A DNA stretch of 64,000 nucleotides from Algoriphagus terrigena DSM 22685 (GTDB taxonomy: Bacteria > Bacteroidota > Bacteroidia > Cytophagales > Cyclobacteriaceae): NCBI RefSeq assembly GCF_000429445.1, contig NZ_AUBW01000021.1:62001-126000 (forward strand), in the 5' to 3' direction. Below the pieces are notes generated by a model. That model did no database searches, was not told where the DNA came from, and saw nothing but the letters and a program-made list of their open reading frames with translations. Made by a program: the position numbers and the translations under genes. Positions 55,013 through 63,226 of the stretch are shown piece by piece; the first letter of the stretch is position 1, and each line of letters starts with the position of its first letter.

Positions 55013-55993
55013 ATGAGAGAAATACAATTTCGGGAAGCTTTGAGAGAAGCGATCTCCGAGGAAATGAGACGTGATAAGAACGTTTTTTTGATGGGTGAAG
55101 AAGTCGCCGAATACAACGGTGCCTACAAAGTATCCCAGGGAATGTTGGACGAATTCGGACCGGAACGCGTCATCGATACACCGATTGCTGAATTGGGCTT
55201 TGCCGGATTGGGCGTGGGTGCGGCGATGAATGGCCTGAAGCCGATCATCGAATTCATGACATTCAATTTCTCTCTGGTTGCCATAGACCAGATCATCAAC
55301 TCCGCGGCGAAGATGTACGCGATGTCAGGCGGTGCTTACTCCGTTCCGATCGTGTTCCGTGGCCCAACAGGTAACGCCGGTCAGCTTGGAGCGACCCACT
55401 CTTCCAACTTCGAAAACTGGTTTGCCAACACTCCGGGCTTGAAAGTGATCGTCCCTTCCAATCCATATGACGCGAAAGGATTGATGAAAGCCGCCATCCG
55501 TGACCCAGATCCAGTGATCTTCATGGAATCCGAGGTGATGTACTCCGACAAAGGTGAAGTGCCTGAAGGAGAATATCTGCTTCCGATCGGCGTGGCTGAT
55601 ATCAAGAGAAAAGGAAAAGACGTAACGGTGATCTCCTTTGGCAAGATGATGAAAGTAGCTCTCGAAGCTGCCGAAGTCATGGCAAAAGAAGGCGTCGAGT
55701 GCGAAGTGATTGACCTGAGAACTGTCAGACCAATCGACTACGCTACCTGCTTGGAGTCTGTAAAAAAGACCAACCGTGTCGTCATCGTCGAAGAGGCTAA
55801 CCCGATTGCAGGGATCTCTTCCGAATTGACGTACCACTTCCAGCGCTATGCCTTTGATTACTTGGATTCTCCTGTGATCCGTGTCAACTCGATGGACATC
55901 CCGTTGAGCTACGGTCCCAACTATATCGAGGCGACACTTCCAAACGTGAAGCGAACCGTGGATGCAATCAAAAAAGTCACTTACAAAAAGTAA
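55013..55993 (+). CDS. pdhB: Pyruvate dehydrogenase E1 beta subunit
   Basis: A 326-residue transketolase-like beta subunit. Blocks are FREALREAISEEMRRD, VFLMGEEVAEYNGAYKVSQG, IDTPIAELGFAGLGVGAAM, VPIVFRGPTGNAGQLGATHS and CEVIDLRTVRPIDYATCL. It pairs with an E1 alpha encoded elsewhere to decarboxylate pyruvate with ThDP for acetyl-CoA formation. In Bacteroidota pdhB often stands apart from pdhA-pdhC, as here. It is followed by a terminator. A branched-chain 2-oxoacid E1 beta is the main alternative. Confidence 0.93.
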   Translation: MREIQFREALREAISEEMRRDKNVFLMGEEVAEYNGAYKVSQGMLDEFGPERVIDTPIAELGFAGLGVGAAMNGLKPIIEFMTFNFSLVAIDQIINSAAKMYAMSGGAYSVPIVFRGPTGNAGQLGATHSSNFENWFANTPGLKVIVPSNPYDAKGLMKAAIRDPDPVIFMESEVMYSDKGEVPEGEYLLPIGVADIKRKGKDVTVISFGKMMKVALEAAEVMAKEGVECEVIDLRTVRPIDYATCLESVKKTNRVVIVEEANPIAGISSELTYHFQRYAFDYLDSPVIRVNSMDIPLSYGPNYIEATLPNVKRTVDAIKKVTYKK

Positions 55994-56015
55994 AGGTACT
56001 TTCTCCCATAAAAAA

Positions 56016-56046
56016 GCCCGACTCACACGATGAGCCGGGTTTTTTG
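56016..56046 (+). terminator. Rho-independent terminator after pdhB
   Basis: cccgactca pairs with tgag(c)cggg around cacga, followed by six T. It lies 23 bp past the pdhB stop. Confidence 0.85.
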
Positions 56047-56118
56047 TTGGCACTATTCTATCTTTTATAATTGATTAGACTTGTCTGAACTCATTAGGTT
56101 TAATCGAGCAAAAAAAAG

Positions 56119-56146
56119 TCCGGCCTTAGTATGGCCGGATTTTTTG
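56119..56146 (-). terminator. Terminator facing the TonB-receptor-like gene
   Basis: tccggcc/ggccgga with a 7-nt loop has A and T tracts on both sides. On the minus strand it follows the outer-membrane barrel gene; it can also back up pdhB termination. Confidence 0.75.
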
Positions 56147-56232
56147 TTACCCAATCTATCTATTTATCTTTTTGAAAAGGCTTGCATCAACGGGACGAAA
56201 ATCAACCGCTCAATGTGTCAGCCTCTCGGATT

Positions 56233-58764
56233 TTATTTGTTACGGGCTGGCGCTGCTCCGCCTCCGGCGTTTTGGTTTTCCATCTGTCCGCCGTCGCCGC
56301 CTTCTTTCATGTCGTCGTTATTGATCGACTTTCTTCTTTTTGGACGCTGATCCATGCTCATCTTACCGATTCTGTAGCTGAAGTTCACCTTGAAGTTCAT
56401 GTTACGCATCGTATTGGTGCTGTTTTGCATGATGGTCGGCGTGATGATTTCGTTTTTGACGGTAAACTCTTTCATCAGGAAGTTTTCGGCACCAAAGCCG
56501 ATAGAGCCTCTTTTCTCGTCAAACTGCTTGTTGAAGTTCAGGCCGTACATCGCAAATCCTCCTGAGCTACCCTGCAGCTGTACCTGACGTCCTCTTGCAA
56601 AAGAGAACACCTGTACCTGCCAGTCTTTTGGAAGTGTGTAGTTACCGAACAGTCTACCGCTGACCACGAAGCCGTCGTTTTTCGCAGCATACTGCGGATC
56701 ACTCAAGCCGTTGTCCAGCATGGCGTAGTACAGATCACCACCACCGCTCAGAGAGAGCTTGTTGCTGATGTTGATATTGAAGAAGATATTGGTACCAACT
56801 GCTTGTTCCTGGCCGATGTTTTCGTAGGTGGTGAAGATTCTATTGTCGGCTTGTACGGTTCTAATGGGCTGGATAGATCCAGTGGTGTTTCTGTAGAATC
56901 CGGTAAAGTTCAGCGTGGTACTTTTAATAAAGGTACTGTAGCCCAATTCATAATTGTCCGTCATCTCTGGATCGAGCTCTGGATTTCCCTGGGTAATTTG
57001 TTCCTGATTTCCAACTGCGTCGATGTTTGGATTTAGGAACATTAAAGAAGGGCGCTGGATTCTTCGGTTGTAAGCAGCCTTGATCAGGTTACCGTTTGCT
57101 AGCTTTCTGCTGGCATTCAAGCTAGGAACAAAAGTACCGTAGGAAGGAATATCCACTTCAAACTCGGTTTTGAAATCCGCGTTAATGTTGGTGTATTCGT
57201 ATCTCACACCAGCCTTCAGCGTATAGTTTTTCAAGAAAGGAGTTGTATAGGATACATACCCCGCCGTTACATTTTGGTCATAGATAAAATCGTTGCTAGC
57301 TCTTGCATCTTCCAATTCTATGAATTCACCATCGGGACCTTCAGAAAGATAATTGGAGTAGTCAGAGTATGCTTTTCGCAGGATATTTTTCGCTCCATAT
57401 TCCAGGATTTTGTTTCCTTTTTCATCCAAAGGAGTCACATAGTCCAACTGAACCGTGAATTCTTCATTTTTGCTTGGGTTGATGTTCTTTAGGCTTGACG
57501 CAATTACTTCACTGTCCTCTTCGAACAGGGTGTTGGTCTTGTCGTTTTCGCGGGTATTCGTAGAGTAGAGAGTCAGAAAACTAAGTTCTCGCCCTTTCTT
57601 CTCGAAAGTCCGGGTGTAGTTTAAGCTGACATCGACAGAGTTGGAATTGTCCAAAGTGTAGACCTCCCGGTTTTCCGAACCATAGAGCAGTCCATCGCGA
57701 AATTTTTCGGTGAGATAGTCTGTCTGCCAGTTTTTTGAATTTCTCACTCCAAAGTTTACCGCCGCAGTCAAGAAGTTGTATTCATTGATATCGTAGTCCA
57801 CACCGAAATTATATCTTCCAAAGATGTCTCGCCGCTCAGTATCCGCTGACTGAATGGTTGTAAACAACGTATCTGCGCTATTCGTCACTTGCTTATTTTC
57901 AAAGCTACCCAGCACATTGTAACCCGCTCTTCCGAATCCGCCAAGTGTAAATCCAAACTTGCCTTTTCTGGCGCTTCCCTGAAGACCGAGGTTGGATCCT
58001 CTCAGACCAAAACCGGTGTTGACATTGAGCGTAGCACCTTGAAGGTTGTTTTTCTTAGTGATGATATTGATTACCCCTGAAGTACCTTCAGCGTCATACT
58101 TGGCAGATGGGGAAGTGATTACTTCCACTGCCTTGATTTCGTCAGCAGGGATTTGCTTCAGCGCATCAGCGATAGAAGATGCTGCAATGGCAGAAGGACG
58201 GTTGTTGATCAATACCAAGATATTGGAGCTACCTCTCATGGACACGTTGCCATCCAGATCGACAGACAGCATCGGTACTCTTCTGAGCACGTCAGTACCG
58301 TCACCACCGGCGGTGGTTTTGTCGTTTTCAGCTTTATAGATGGTACGGTCTACACGCTCCTCGATGAGCTCGCGCTGACCCTGTACAGTTACCTCTTCCA
58401 GAGCAACTCCTTCGTCGGTCATACCGATTTCGCCCAGATTGATGTCATCTTGGGTAGAGTTGATGTTTACGGTACGTTTTACAGTTTCGTAACCCAGGAA
58501 AGTAATATGGAGCTCATATACACCAGTGTCAAATCCGGTAATAAAGAACATCCCGTCGCCGTCCGCCACTGCGCCGGAAGTACTTACTTCGGTGCCGGTC
58601 TTATATAATGCGGCAGTCGCATAGCCGACAGGTTCGCCGGTCTTCAGGTCTTTGGCTACGCCGATGATCCGGGCAGGAGCTTTGCTTTCTCCGGCCTGCT
58701 GTGCGAAAGTCGCCTGTGCTCCGAAAAAGGTAAGTGCTAGAATTAGATTGAGTAATTTTTTCAT
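56233..58764 (-). CDS. TonB-dependent-receptor-like outer-membrane beta-barrel protein
   Basis: 843 residues from ATG 58764 (the open frame continues upstream, but the signal peptide MKKLLNLILALTFFGAQATFAQ fixes the start). A carboxypeptidase-regulatory-like domain follows (about 33-115, RIIGVAKDLKTGEPVGYATA). Then comes a plug-like domain (about 130-230, VDRTIYKAENDK, VLRRVPMLSVDLDGNVSMRG, VEVITSPSAKYDAEGTSGVI, NIITKKN) and a large barrel (OMP_b-brl_3 type), with a low-complexity G/N-rich C-terminus. It may import a ligand or act as a sensor. It is divergent from the LytS/LytTR operon, with candidate LytTR sites between them. Confidence 0.93.
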   Translation of the reverse strand: MKKLLNLILALTFFGAQATFAQQAGESKAPARIIGVAKDLKTGEPVGYATAALYKTGTEVSTSGAVADGDGMFFITGFDTGVYELHITFLGYETVKRTVNINSTQDDINLGEIGMTDEGVALEEVTVQGQRELIEERVDRTIYKAENDKTTAGGDGTDVLRRVPMLSVDLDGNVSMRGSSNILVLINNRPSAIAASSIADALKQIPADEIKAVEVITSPSAKYDAEGTSGVINIITKKNNLQGATLNVNTGFGLRGSNLGLQGSARKGKFGFTLGGFGRAGYNVLGSFENKQVTNSADTLFTTIQSADTERRDIFGRYNFGVDYDINEYNFLTAAVNFGVRNSKNWQTDYLTEKFRDGLLYGSENREVYTLDNSNSVDVSLNYTRTFEKKGRELSFLTLYSTNTRENDKTNTLFEEDSEVIASSLKNINPSKNEEFTVQLDYVTPLDEKGNKILEYGAKNILRKAYSDYSNYLSEGPDGEFIELEDARASNDFIYDQNVTAGYVSYTTPFLKNYTLKAGVRYEYTNINADFKTEFEVDIPSYGTFVPSLNASRKLANGNLIKAAYNRRIQRPSLMFLNPNIDAVGNQEQITQGNPELDPEMTDNYELGYSTFIKSTTLNFTGFYRNTTGSIQPIRTVQADNRIFTTYENIGQEQAVGTNIFFNINISNKLSLSGGGDLYYAMLDNGLSDPQYAAKNDGFVVSGRLFGNYTLPKDWQVQVFSFARGRQVQLQGSSGGFAMYGLNFNKQFDEKRGSIGFGAENFLMKEFTVKNEIITPTIMQNSTNTMRNMNFKVNFSYRIGKMSMDQRPKRRKSINNDDMKEGGDGGQMENQNAGGGAAPARNK

Positions 58765-58865
58765 GGGTTTTGTTTTCAAAAGGAGGCTTGTGCCAATTGA
58801 TACCCCAAAGTTGACTTCAAAGTTTTGCCCCAGAAAATCTAATAGACCAGCGGGTGCATCCTGTC

Positions 58866-58916
58866 GACAAATCCCCCCAACTTGAAGACAAACCCCCCAA
58901 AAGTCCCGACAAAGTC
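58866..58916. promoter_or_regulatory. Three GACAAA direct repeats at 21-bp period (candidate LytTR sites)
   Basis: gacaaatcc starts at 58866, gacaaaccc at 58887 and gacaaagtc at 58908, an exact 21-bp (two-turn) period. A weaker gaccagcgg lies at 58845. LytTR-domain regulators bind paired 9-bp direct repeats with about 12 bp between, which is the same geometry. The array lies between the barrel gene and the LytS/LytTR operon, 109-159 bp before the latter. Confidence 0.55.
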
Positions 58917-58964
58917 GCTTCATCCGCCCAAACTGTATATTCATAGGTGGAATGGCCCGGTTTG

Positions 58965-58972
58965 TAGATTTG
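58965..58972 (+). promoter_or_regulatory. Candidate -7 promoter box of the LytS/LytTR operon
   Basis: tagatttg matches TAnnTTTG exactly, 52 bp before the kinase ATG and about 50 bp after the last GACAAA repeat. No clear -33 element is seen, which would suit an activated promoter. Confidence 0.4.
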
Positions 58973-59024
58973 ATTTGAAGGGGAAAAGTAAAATCCCTTA
59001 GTTTGGAAACTGAAAACCAACAGA

Positions 59025-60107
59025 ATGGCAACTTTCATCCCTAAAAAGAACCTTTCACTGATAGTACACCTGCTCGGGTGGATTATGCTTTGCGTGGTAT
59101 TATTGCTGCTCTCTCCCCTTTCCTGGAGAATGGGAGAAGTTGAGCTGCCCATACAATTCTGGTGGAAGCAGATCTTTCTGGTAGGAATCCTGATTGCCAT
59201 TTTTTACTCCAACTCCTCCCTGCTGGTACCAAAAGTACTCCTGGAAGGAAAAAACTACCTTTACCTCCTCGGTATTCTGATCGGAGCGGTGCTGTTTTAC
59301 GGACTGGTGGTCTATTTTGAGCAGTTTGTAGGCTATGGCAAAGCCATGCACGAAACCTTCAACCCCGACAAAGCATGGGATCCCAAAAAGCGGTGGGTAC
59401 CCGGAGATGTATTTCAGGTATTACTCTACGTGATCTCCATCGGCCTCAGTACCTCTGTGGCGCTGGTGCAAAAGTGGCAAAAAGATGAATCGCTCCGCAG
59501 AGAGATGGATCGCGAGCGGATCAATACCGAGCTCTCCTATCTCAAGGCACAGATCAATCCACACTTCTTCTTCAATACCCTAAACAACATCTACGCGCTC
59601 ACCAATCTGGACGTGACCAAAGCGCAAGAGGCGCTACTGAAGCTATCCCGAATGATGCGCTATGTGCTCTACGAAAACCAGAAGAACGAAACGCTTCTTT
59701 CCAAAGAAATCAAGTTTATCGAGGACTACATTGAGCTGATGAAGATGCGGCTATCGTCCAAGGTAAAACTCAACATCCAGATCGAGGAGCCCAAGGAAAA
59801 CCTCATCATAGCTCCCATGCTGCTACTTCCCTTTTTGGAAAATTGCTTCAAACATGGCGTCAGTTCCCAGCACGACAGTGAAATCCTCATAAAGGTGGAG
59901 ATCATGGGTGACACCCTGTTTTTCGAGACAAGAAACCACATCTTCCCCGTCAACCCAGACAGTCCTGAAGCCCACGAAAACGGCATTGGCCTCACCAACA
60001 CCCAGCGCCGTCTCAGCCTGATCTATCCAAATAAACATCGCCTCAAATTAGGTAAAGACGAATCCAATCAGGAGTATTGGGTCAACCTCACCATCAACCT
60101 CTCATGA
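59025..60107 (+). CDS. LytS/YehU-type sensor histidine kinase
   Basis: A 360-residue membrane kinase. Four hydrophobic segments span residues 8-165 (LIVHLLGWIMLCVVLLLLSPL, KQIFLVGILIAIFYS, YLYLLGILIGAVLFYGLVVYF, FQVLLYVISIGLSTSVALVQ). The His_kinase domain (PF06580) has the phospho-acceptor in LKAQINPHFFFNTLNNIYAL, and a HATPase segment has APMLLLPFLENCFKHGV and GIGLTNTQRRLSLIYP. It signals to the LytTR regulator encoded next (ATGA overlap). The stimulus is unknown; the short loops suggest sensing within the membrane. Confidence 0.95.
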   Translation: MATFIPKKNLSLIVHLLGWIMLCVVLLLLSPLSWRMGEVELPIQFWWKQIFLVGILIAIFYSNSSLLVPKVLLEGKNYLYLLGILIGAVLFYGLVVYFEQFVGYGKAMHETFNPDKAWDPKKRWVPGDVFQVLLYVISIGLSTSVALVQKWQKDESLRREMDRERINTELSYLKAQINPHFFFNTLNNIYALTNLDVTKAQEALLKLSRMMRYVLYENQKNETLLSKEIKFIEDYIELMKMRLSSKVKLNIQIEEPKENLIIAPMLLLPFLENCFKHGVSSQHDSEILIKVEIMGDTLFFETRNHIFPVNPDSPEAHENGIGLTNTQRRLSLIYPNKHRLKLGKDESNQEYWVNLTINLS

Positions 60108-60847
60108 ATCTCAAATGTGTAGCCATAGACGATGAGCCACTCGCTCTTGAGTTGTTGAATAAATTCATCAGCCAAACTGCCTTTTTGAAATTGGAGGGGA
60201 AGTTTTCCAATGCGATTGAAGCATTGGCCTTTATCAATAAGAATGAGGTTCAGCTGATCTTCATGGACATCCAAATGCCGGATCTCTCCGGGATGGAGCT
60301 GGCGCGCATCCTGGACGGGAAAAAGAACTCCGACAAAACGCGGATCATCTTCTGCACCGCCTATCATCAGTTCGCTATCGAAGGGTATAAAGTCGAGGCC
60401 TTGGATTACCTTCTGAAGCCGTACAGCTACGAGGATTTCCTCAATGCTGCGACCAAGGCTTACCAATATTTTGACCGGGTCAGCAATGCTTCCGCCCCTA
60501 AAGCAGCGGAACCGGCTGCGCAGCAGGACTACATCTTTTTAAAAGTCGAATACCAACTGGTCAAGGTGATGCTCAAAGACATCACCCATGTGGAAGCTTA
60601 CAAGGACTATGTGAAAGTCCATCTGAGATCCAAAGCCAATCCCCTCCTCTCCCTCACCAGCATGAAAAGCATGGAGGAACTCCTGCCTTCTGACAGATTC
60701 ATGCGCGTTCACAGGTCTTTCATCGTGGCCCTGGATCAGATCGACTCAGTAGCCAAGAATGTCATCCAAATAGGAGTTCATCAGATTGCTGTCGGCGAAA
60801 ACTACAAAGACCAGTTCTTGGAGTTTTTGGCGAAGTGGATGAGTTGA
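60104..60847 (+). CDS. LytTR-family response regulator
   Basis: 247 residues starting MNLKCVAIDDEPLALELLN at 60104, overlapping the kinase stop (ATGA). The receiver domain has the acidic pair DDE, the phospho-acceptor in LIFMDIQMPDLSG, the switch Thr in FCTAYHQF and the lysine in DYLLKPYSYEDF. After a short A/P-rich linker, the LytTR DNA-binding domain (about 150-245) has ITHVEAYKDYVKVHL and RFMRVHRSFIVAL. It should bind the 21-bp-period repeats upstream and control its own operon and/or the divergent barrel gene (inference). Confidence 0.95.
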   Translation: MNLKCVAIDDEPLALELLNKFISQTAFLKLEGKFSNAIEALAFINKNEVQLIFMDIQMPDLSGMELARILDGKKNSDKTRIIFCTAYHQFAIEGYKVEALDYLLKPYSYEDFLNAATKAYQYFDRVSNASAPKAAEPAAQQDYIFLKVEYQLVKVMLKDITHVEAYKDYVKVHLRSKANPLLSLTSMKSMEELLPSDRFMRVHRSFIVALDQIDSVAKNVIQIGVHQIAVGENYKDQFLEFLAKWMS

Positions 60848-60942
60848 GCCAGTGGGCAGTGATCGGTTGGCAGTCGGCAGTGTGGCGAACATTGAGGTTC
60901 TTTTTTCCTCGCAGGTCTATGCGAAAGCCAAGGCAGTCTGGA

Positions 60943-60977
60943 GAAATACGATTTACGAGGTCTCGGGCGAGTTGAGG
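60943..60977. repeat. Imperfect 35-bp direct repeat, copy 1
   Basis: gaaatacgatttacgaggtc and the following gggcgagttgagg are repeated at 61049-61083 with a few substitutions. The copies start 106 bp apart and the first half is the 'gattta' filler word. Confidence 0.6.
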
Positions 60978-61048
60978 GATTTGAATCTGGCAGACTTTAC
61001 AACGTTACCACCTTGCCACCGTCCAACCTGACGAGAGATATGATTTAA

Positions 61049-61083
61049 GAAATACGATTTAGGAGGTCCCGGGTGGTTGAGGC
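61049..61083. repeat. Imperfect 35-bp direct repeat, copy 2
   Basis: gaaatacgatttaggaggtc plus cgggtggttgagg, the partner of 60943-60977. There is no coding content. Confidence 0.6.
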
Positions 61084-61152
61084 CTTTGACTCGGGAAGAC
61101 TTCACCGCCTTTCAATTCCTCCACTTTCCAGATCTCATTTTTCAATTCCCCC

Positions 61153-61623
61153 TCAATCTATTCTCGTGTAGACTTGCGGAGGACCGCAGTCTGCATTAAA
61201 TGGGCAAATGGACTCCAATTGCTTGTAGTTGTCACTGACCGCATATTGCTGGAAATATTCCTCCATCTCATAGGAAGTCAGCTCTTCTTTTGGCATAAAA
61301 TCAATATCCGCAATCCCCATCAAATAATACTCATCGTAATAGAGAGAGACTACTCCCTCCGAAAGTGTGTACGTTCCTCTCGCATAACCTGTGTAGCCGA
61401 GTAAATCGCCTGATTCCGCATCCCTGGTCACACCCTCCGAGTAAAAACCTCCATCTGCTCTCAAATGAATCGTTTGTACAAAGTCATAGAGCCCAACACC
61501 CCAGGATCCGCTACCTCGAAACACCGATTCATAGCCACCGCGAACCTTGGCCTCTGGACTTTCTTCATTGCACCCGAATAAACCGATGAGCAGTAGGAGA
61601 ACTGGGAAAAGTTTTGCTTTCAT
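61153..61623 (-). CDS. Hypothetical lipoprotein
   Basis: 156 residues. The lipoprotein signal KAKLFPVLLLLIGLFGCNEE has a lipobox LFGC at about residue 18. The mature part looks like a small beta-rich domain (DFVQTIHLRADGGFYSEGVT, YARGTYTLSEGVVSLYYDEY) similar in style to lipocalin-like Bacteroidota lipoproteins, but I cannot assign a family. Two cysteines near the end (ICPFNADCGPP) may pair. Monocistronic. Confidence 0.75.
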   Translation of the reverse strand: MKAKLFPVLLLLIGLFGCNEESPEAKVRGGYESVFRGSGSWGVGLYDFVQTIHLRADGGFYSEGVTRDAESGDLLGYTGYARGTYTLSEGVVSLYYDEYYLMGIADIDFMPKEELTSYEMEEYFQQYAVSDNYKQLESICPFNADCGPPQVYTRID

Positions 61624-61931
61624 TTGATTGTTGCTTAGAAAATCGGTTGAAAAACGAAAAAGAAAATAAACTTACCTATACCACGAAAAATAATCCCTAA
61701 ACGCTACATTATCAATGCTCAATCAACTTCGTTCTGAGGTAGTTTTTACGGTGTCGCCTTCATCAGGATTTATTTTATATGGATGCGCGGAATCTTACCA
61801 GTAGCTATTTCAAAAGATCTGGACGCCAAGAAAATGCTAAATCTTTGTTTTCTTCAGTCTTCCAGCCCAAAATGACAGGAAGGTCCGTCAACTTGCAGAA
61901 TAGCGTATAATCAGATTATTTTATCTCAGAT
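61624..61931. other. Divergent intergenic region, 308 bp
   Basis: It lies between the lipoprotein gene (minus) and the guanine deaminase gene (plus). I see no repeat, RNA motif or clear promoter box in it. Confidence 0.4.
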
Positions 61932-62408
61932 ATGACCCCAAATCAAAAACAATTCATGCTTCAGGCCATTGCGCTGGCAAAAGAAGGAATGCTTGGCGGA
62001 AACGGCGGCCCTTTTGGCTGCGTCATCGTCAAGGACGGCAAGATCGTCGGCCAGGGCTCCAACATGGTCTTGACCACCAAAGATCCCACCGCTCACGCCG
62101 AGGTCGTCGCCATCCGTGAAGCCTGCAAGAATCTCGATAATTTCCAGTTGGACGGATGTGAAGTCTATACCTCCTGCGAGCCTTGCCCGATGTGTCTGGG
62201 CGCGATCTTTTGGGCCAGGCCTGCCAAGGTCTACTACGCCTGCACCAAAGAGGACGCCGCCAATGCGGGATTTGATGACCACTTTATCTATCAGGAGATC
62301 GAGGTGAACCCCGCCGACAGACAGATCCCCATGGTTTCTTTTCTGCGAGAAGAAAGCCTGAAGGCCTTCGAGCTTTGGAAGGAAAAAGGCGATAAGGAAT
62401 TGTATTGA
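61932..62408 (+). CDS. guaD: Nucleoside/guanine deaminase (CDA family)
   Basis: A 158-residue zinc deaminase with DPTAHAEVVAIREACKN (HAE: zinc His and catalytic Glu) and TSCEPCPMCLGAIFWARPAK (PCxxC zinc cysteines). The tail FDDHFIYQEI and a C-terminal aromatic end fit bacterial guanine deaminases of the GuaD type, which convert guanine to xanthine. The tRNA adenosine deaminase TadA is the main alternative, but it has a different C-terminus. It is followed 65 bp later by the SGNH gene, co-directional. Confidence 0.88.
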   Translation: MTPNQKQFMLQAIALAKEGMLGGNGGPFGCVIVKDGKIVGQGSNMVLTTKDPTAHAEVVAIREACKNLDNFQLDGCEVYTSCEPCPMCLGAIFWARPAKVYYACTKEDAANAGFDDHFIYQEIEVNPADRQIPMVSFLREESLKAFELWKEKGDKELY

Positions 62409-62473
62409 AGATTTTTGATTTACAACCTTCTCCATACACATCGCTCCGATTAGTTCCCTTAAACCCACCCAAA

Positions 62474-63178
62474 ATGAGCCAGATCAAAACCTTCTTTTTA
62501 TTCTACTTTTTATTGCTGTCAACAGTAGCATTTACGCAGCAAGACTTCAAAGCTTCCTACAACTACGGCAAGTCGGTGGCGGTTTTTGGAGGTTCGGTAT
62601 CGGTGATTCCTGCGAGTGACAGCGCCAAGGATATGTGGAAAGAGCGCTTGGGAATGAGCATCACCAACTACGGAGTCGGCGGCGCTGGCTTTTCGTCCCT
62701 TCAGGGGAAGTCCCTTCAGCAGCAAGTGGACGAAGCTGGTGTATTTGATATCTACATCCTCTGGGCGTCGACCAATGACTACACCAATCAGCGCGAAGTG
62801 GGAAGCTATACGGACTACACCGAATTTGACAACTTCGATGAAGCCAAGCTGATCACCCAAGCCGGCGGGATCAACTACTGCATCAAGAAGATCTACGAGC
62901 TCAACCCGAACGCGAAGATTTACTTTTTCACGTCCAGCAAAGCCTTCAACGATCGGGGTGCCTACGATCCTCAGGTCGTCGATGGAATGGTACGCCACGT
63001 AGACATGCAGAAGCAAATCTGCGAGCTTCACGGCATCCCCTATCTGGATCAGTTCACGCTCGGCGGCTATAATGTCTATAACAAACACCTCTACTACGTC
63101 GACCCTATCCACATGAACGGCGCCGGCTACCAAAAACTGGGAGAGCTTCAGGTGGCTTTTCTGGCTTTTCCCGACTGA
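62474..63178 (+). CDS. Secreted SGNH/GDSL-type hydrolase
   Basis: 234 residues starting MSQIKTFFLFYFLLLSTVAFTQQ (signal peptide; the frame upstream is unsupported and runs into the deaminase gene). The SGNH blocks are VAVFGGSVSVIP (Ser in place of GDS), YGVGGAGFSSL (Gly), WASTNDYTNQ (Asn) and the catalytic DPIHMNGAGYQ (Asp/His). It probably removes acyl groups from a carbohydrate or lipid in the periplasm. The substrate is not known. Confidence 0.87.
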   Translation: MSQIKTFFLFYFLLLSTVAFTQQDFKASYNYGKSVAVFGGSVSVIPASDSAKDMWKERLGMSITNYGVGGAGFSSLQGKSLQQQVDEAGVFDIYILWASTNDYTNQREVGSYTDYTEFDNFDEAKLITQAGGINYCIKKIYELNPNAKIYFFTSSKAFNDRGAYDPQVVDGMVRHVDMQKQICELHGIPYLDQFTLGGYNVYNKHLYYVDPIHMNGAGYQKLGELQVAFLAFPD

Positions 63179-63185
63179 AAAAAAC

Positions 63186-63212
63186 AGCTGCCAACTGCCC
63201 ACTAAAATCTGC
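63186..63212. repeat. 'gccaactgcccact' filler repeat
   Basis: The complement of the ggcagt/cagttggc words found at 60848-60890, placed between two convergent genes. It is non-coding. Confidence 0.4.
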
Positions 63213-63226
63213 CTACTGAACCCTTC

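Larger units (their letters stand above)
60848..61152. other. Intergenic region rich in filler repeats, 305 bp
   Basis: It begins with cagt/ggcagt words (60848-60890). A weak gaac/gttc hairpin with a T run (about 60887-60907) could end the LytTR operon. Two copies of a 35-bp unit follow (listed separately). No gene is recognised. Confidence 0.5.
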
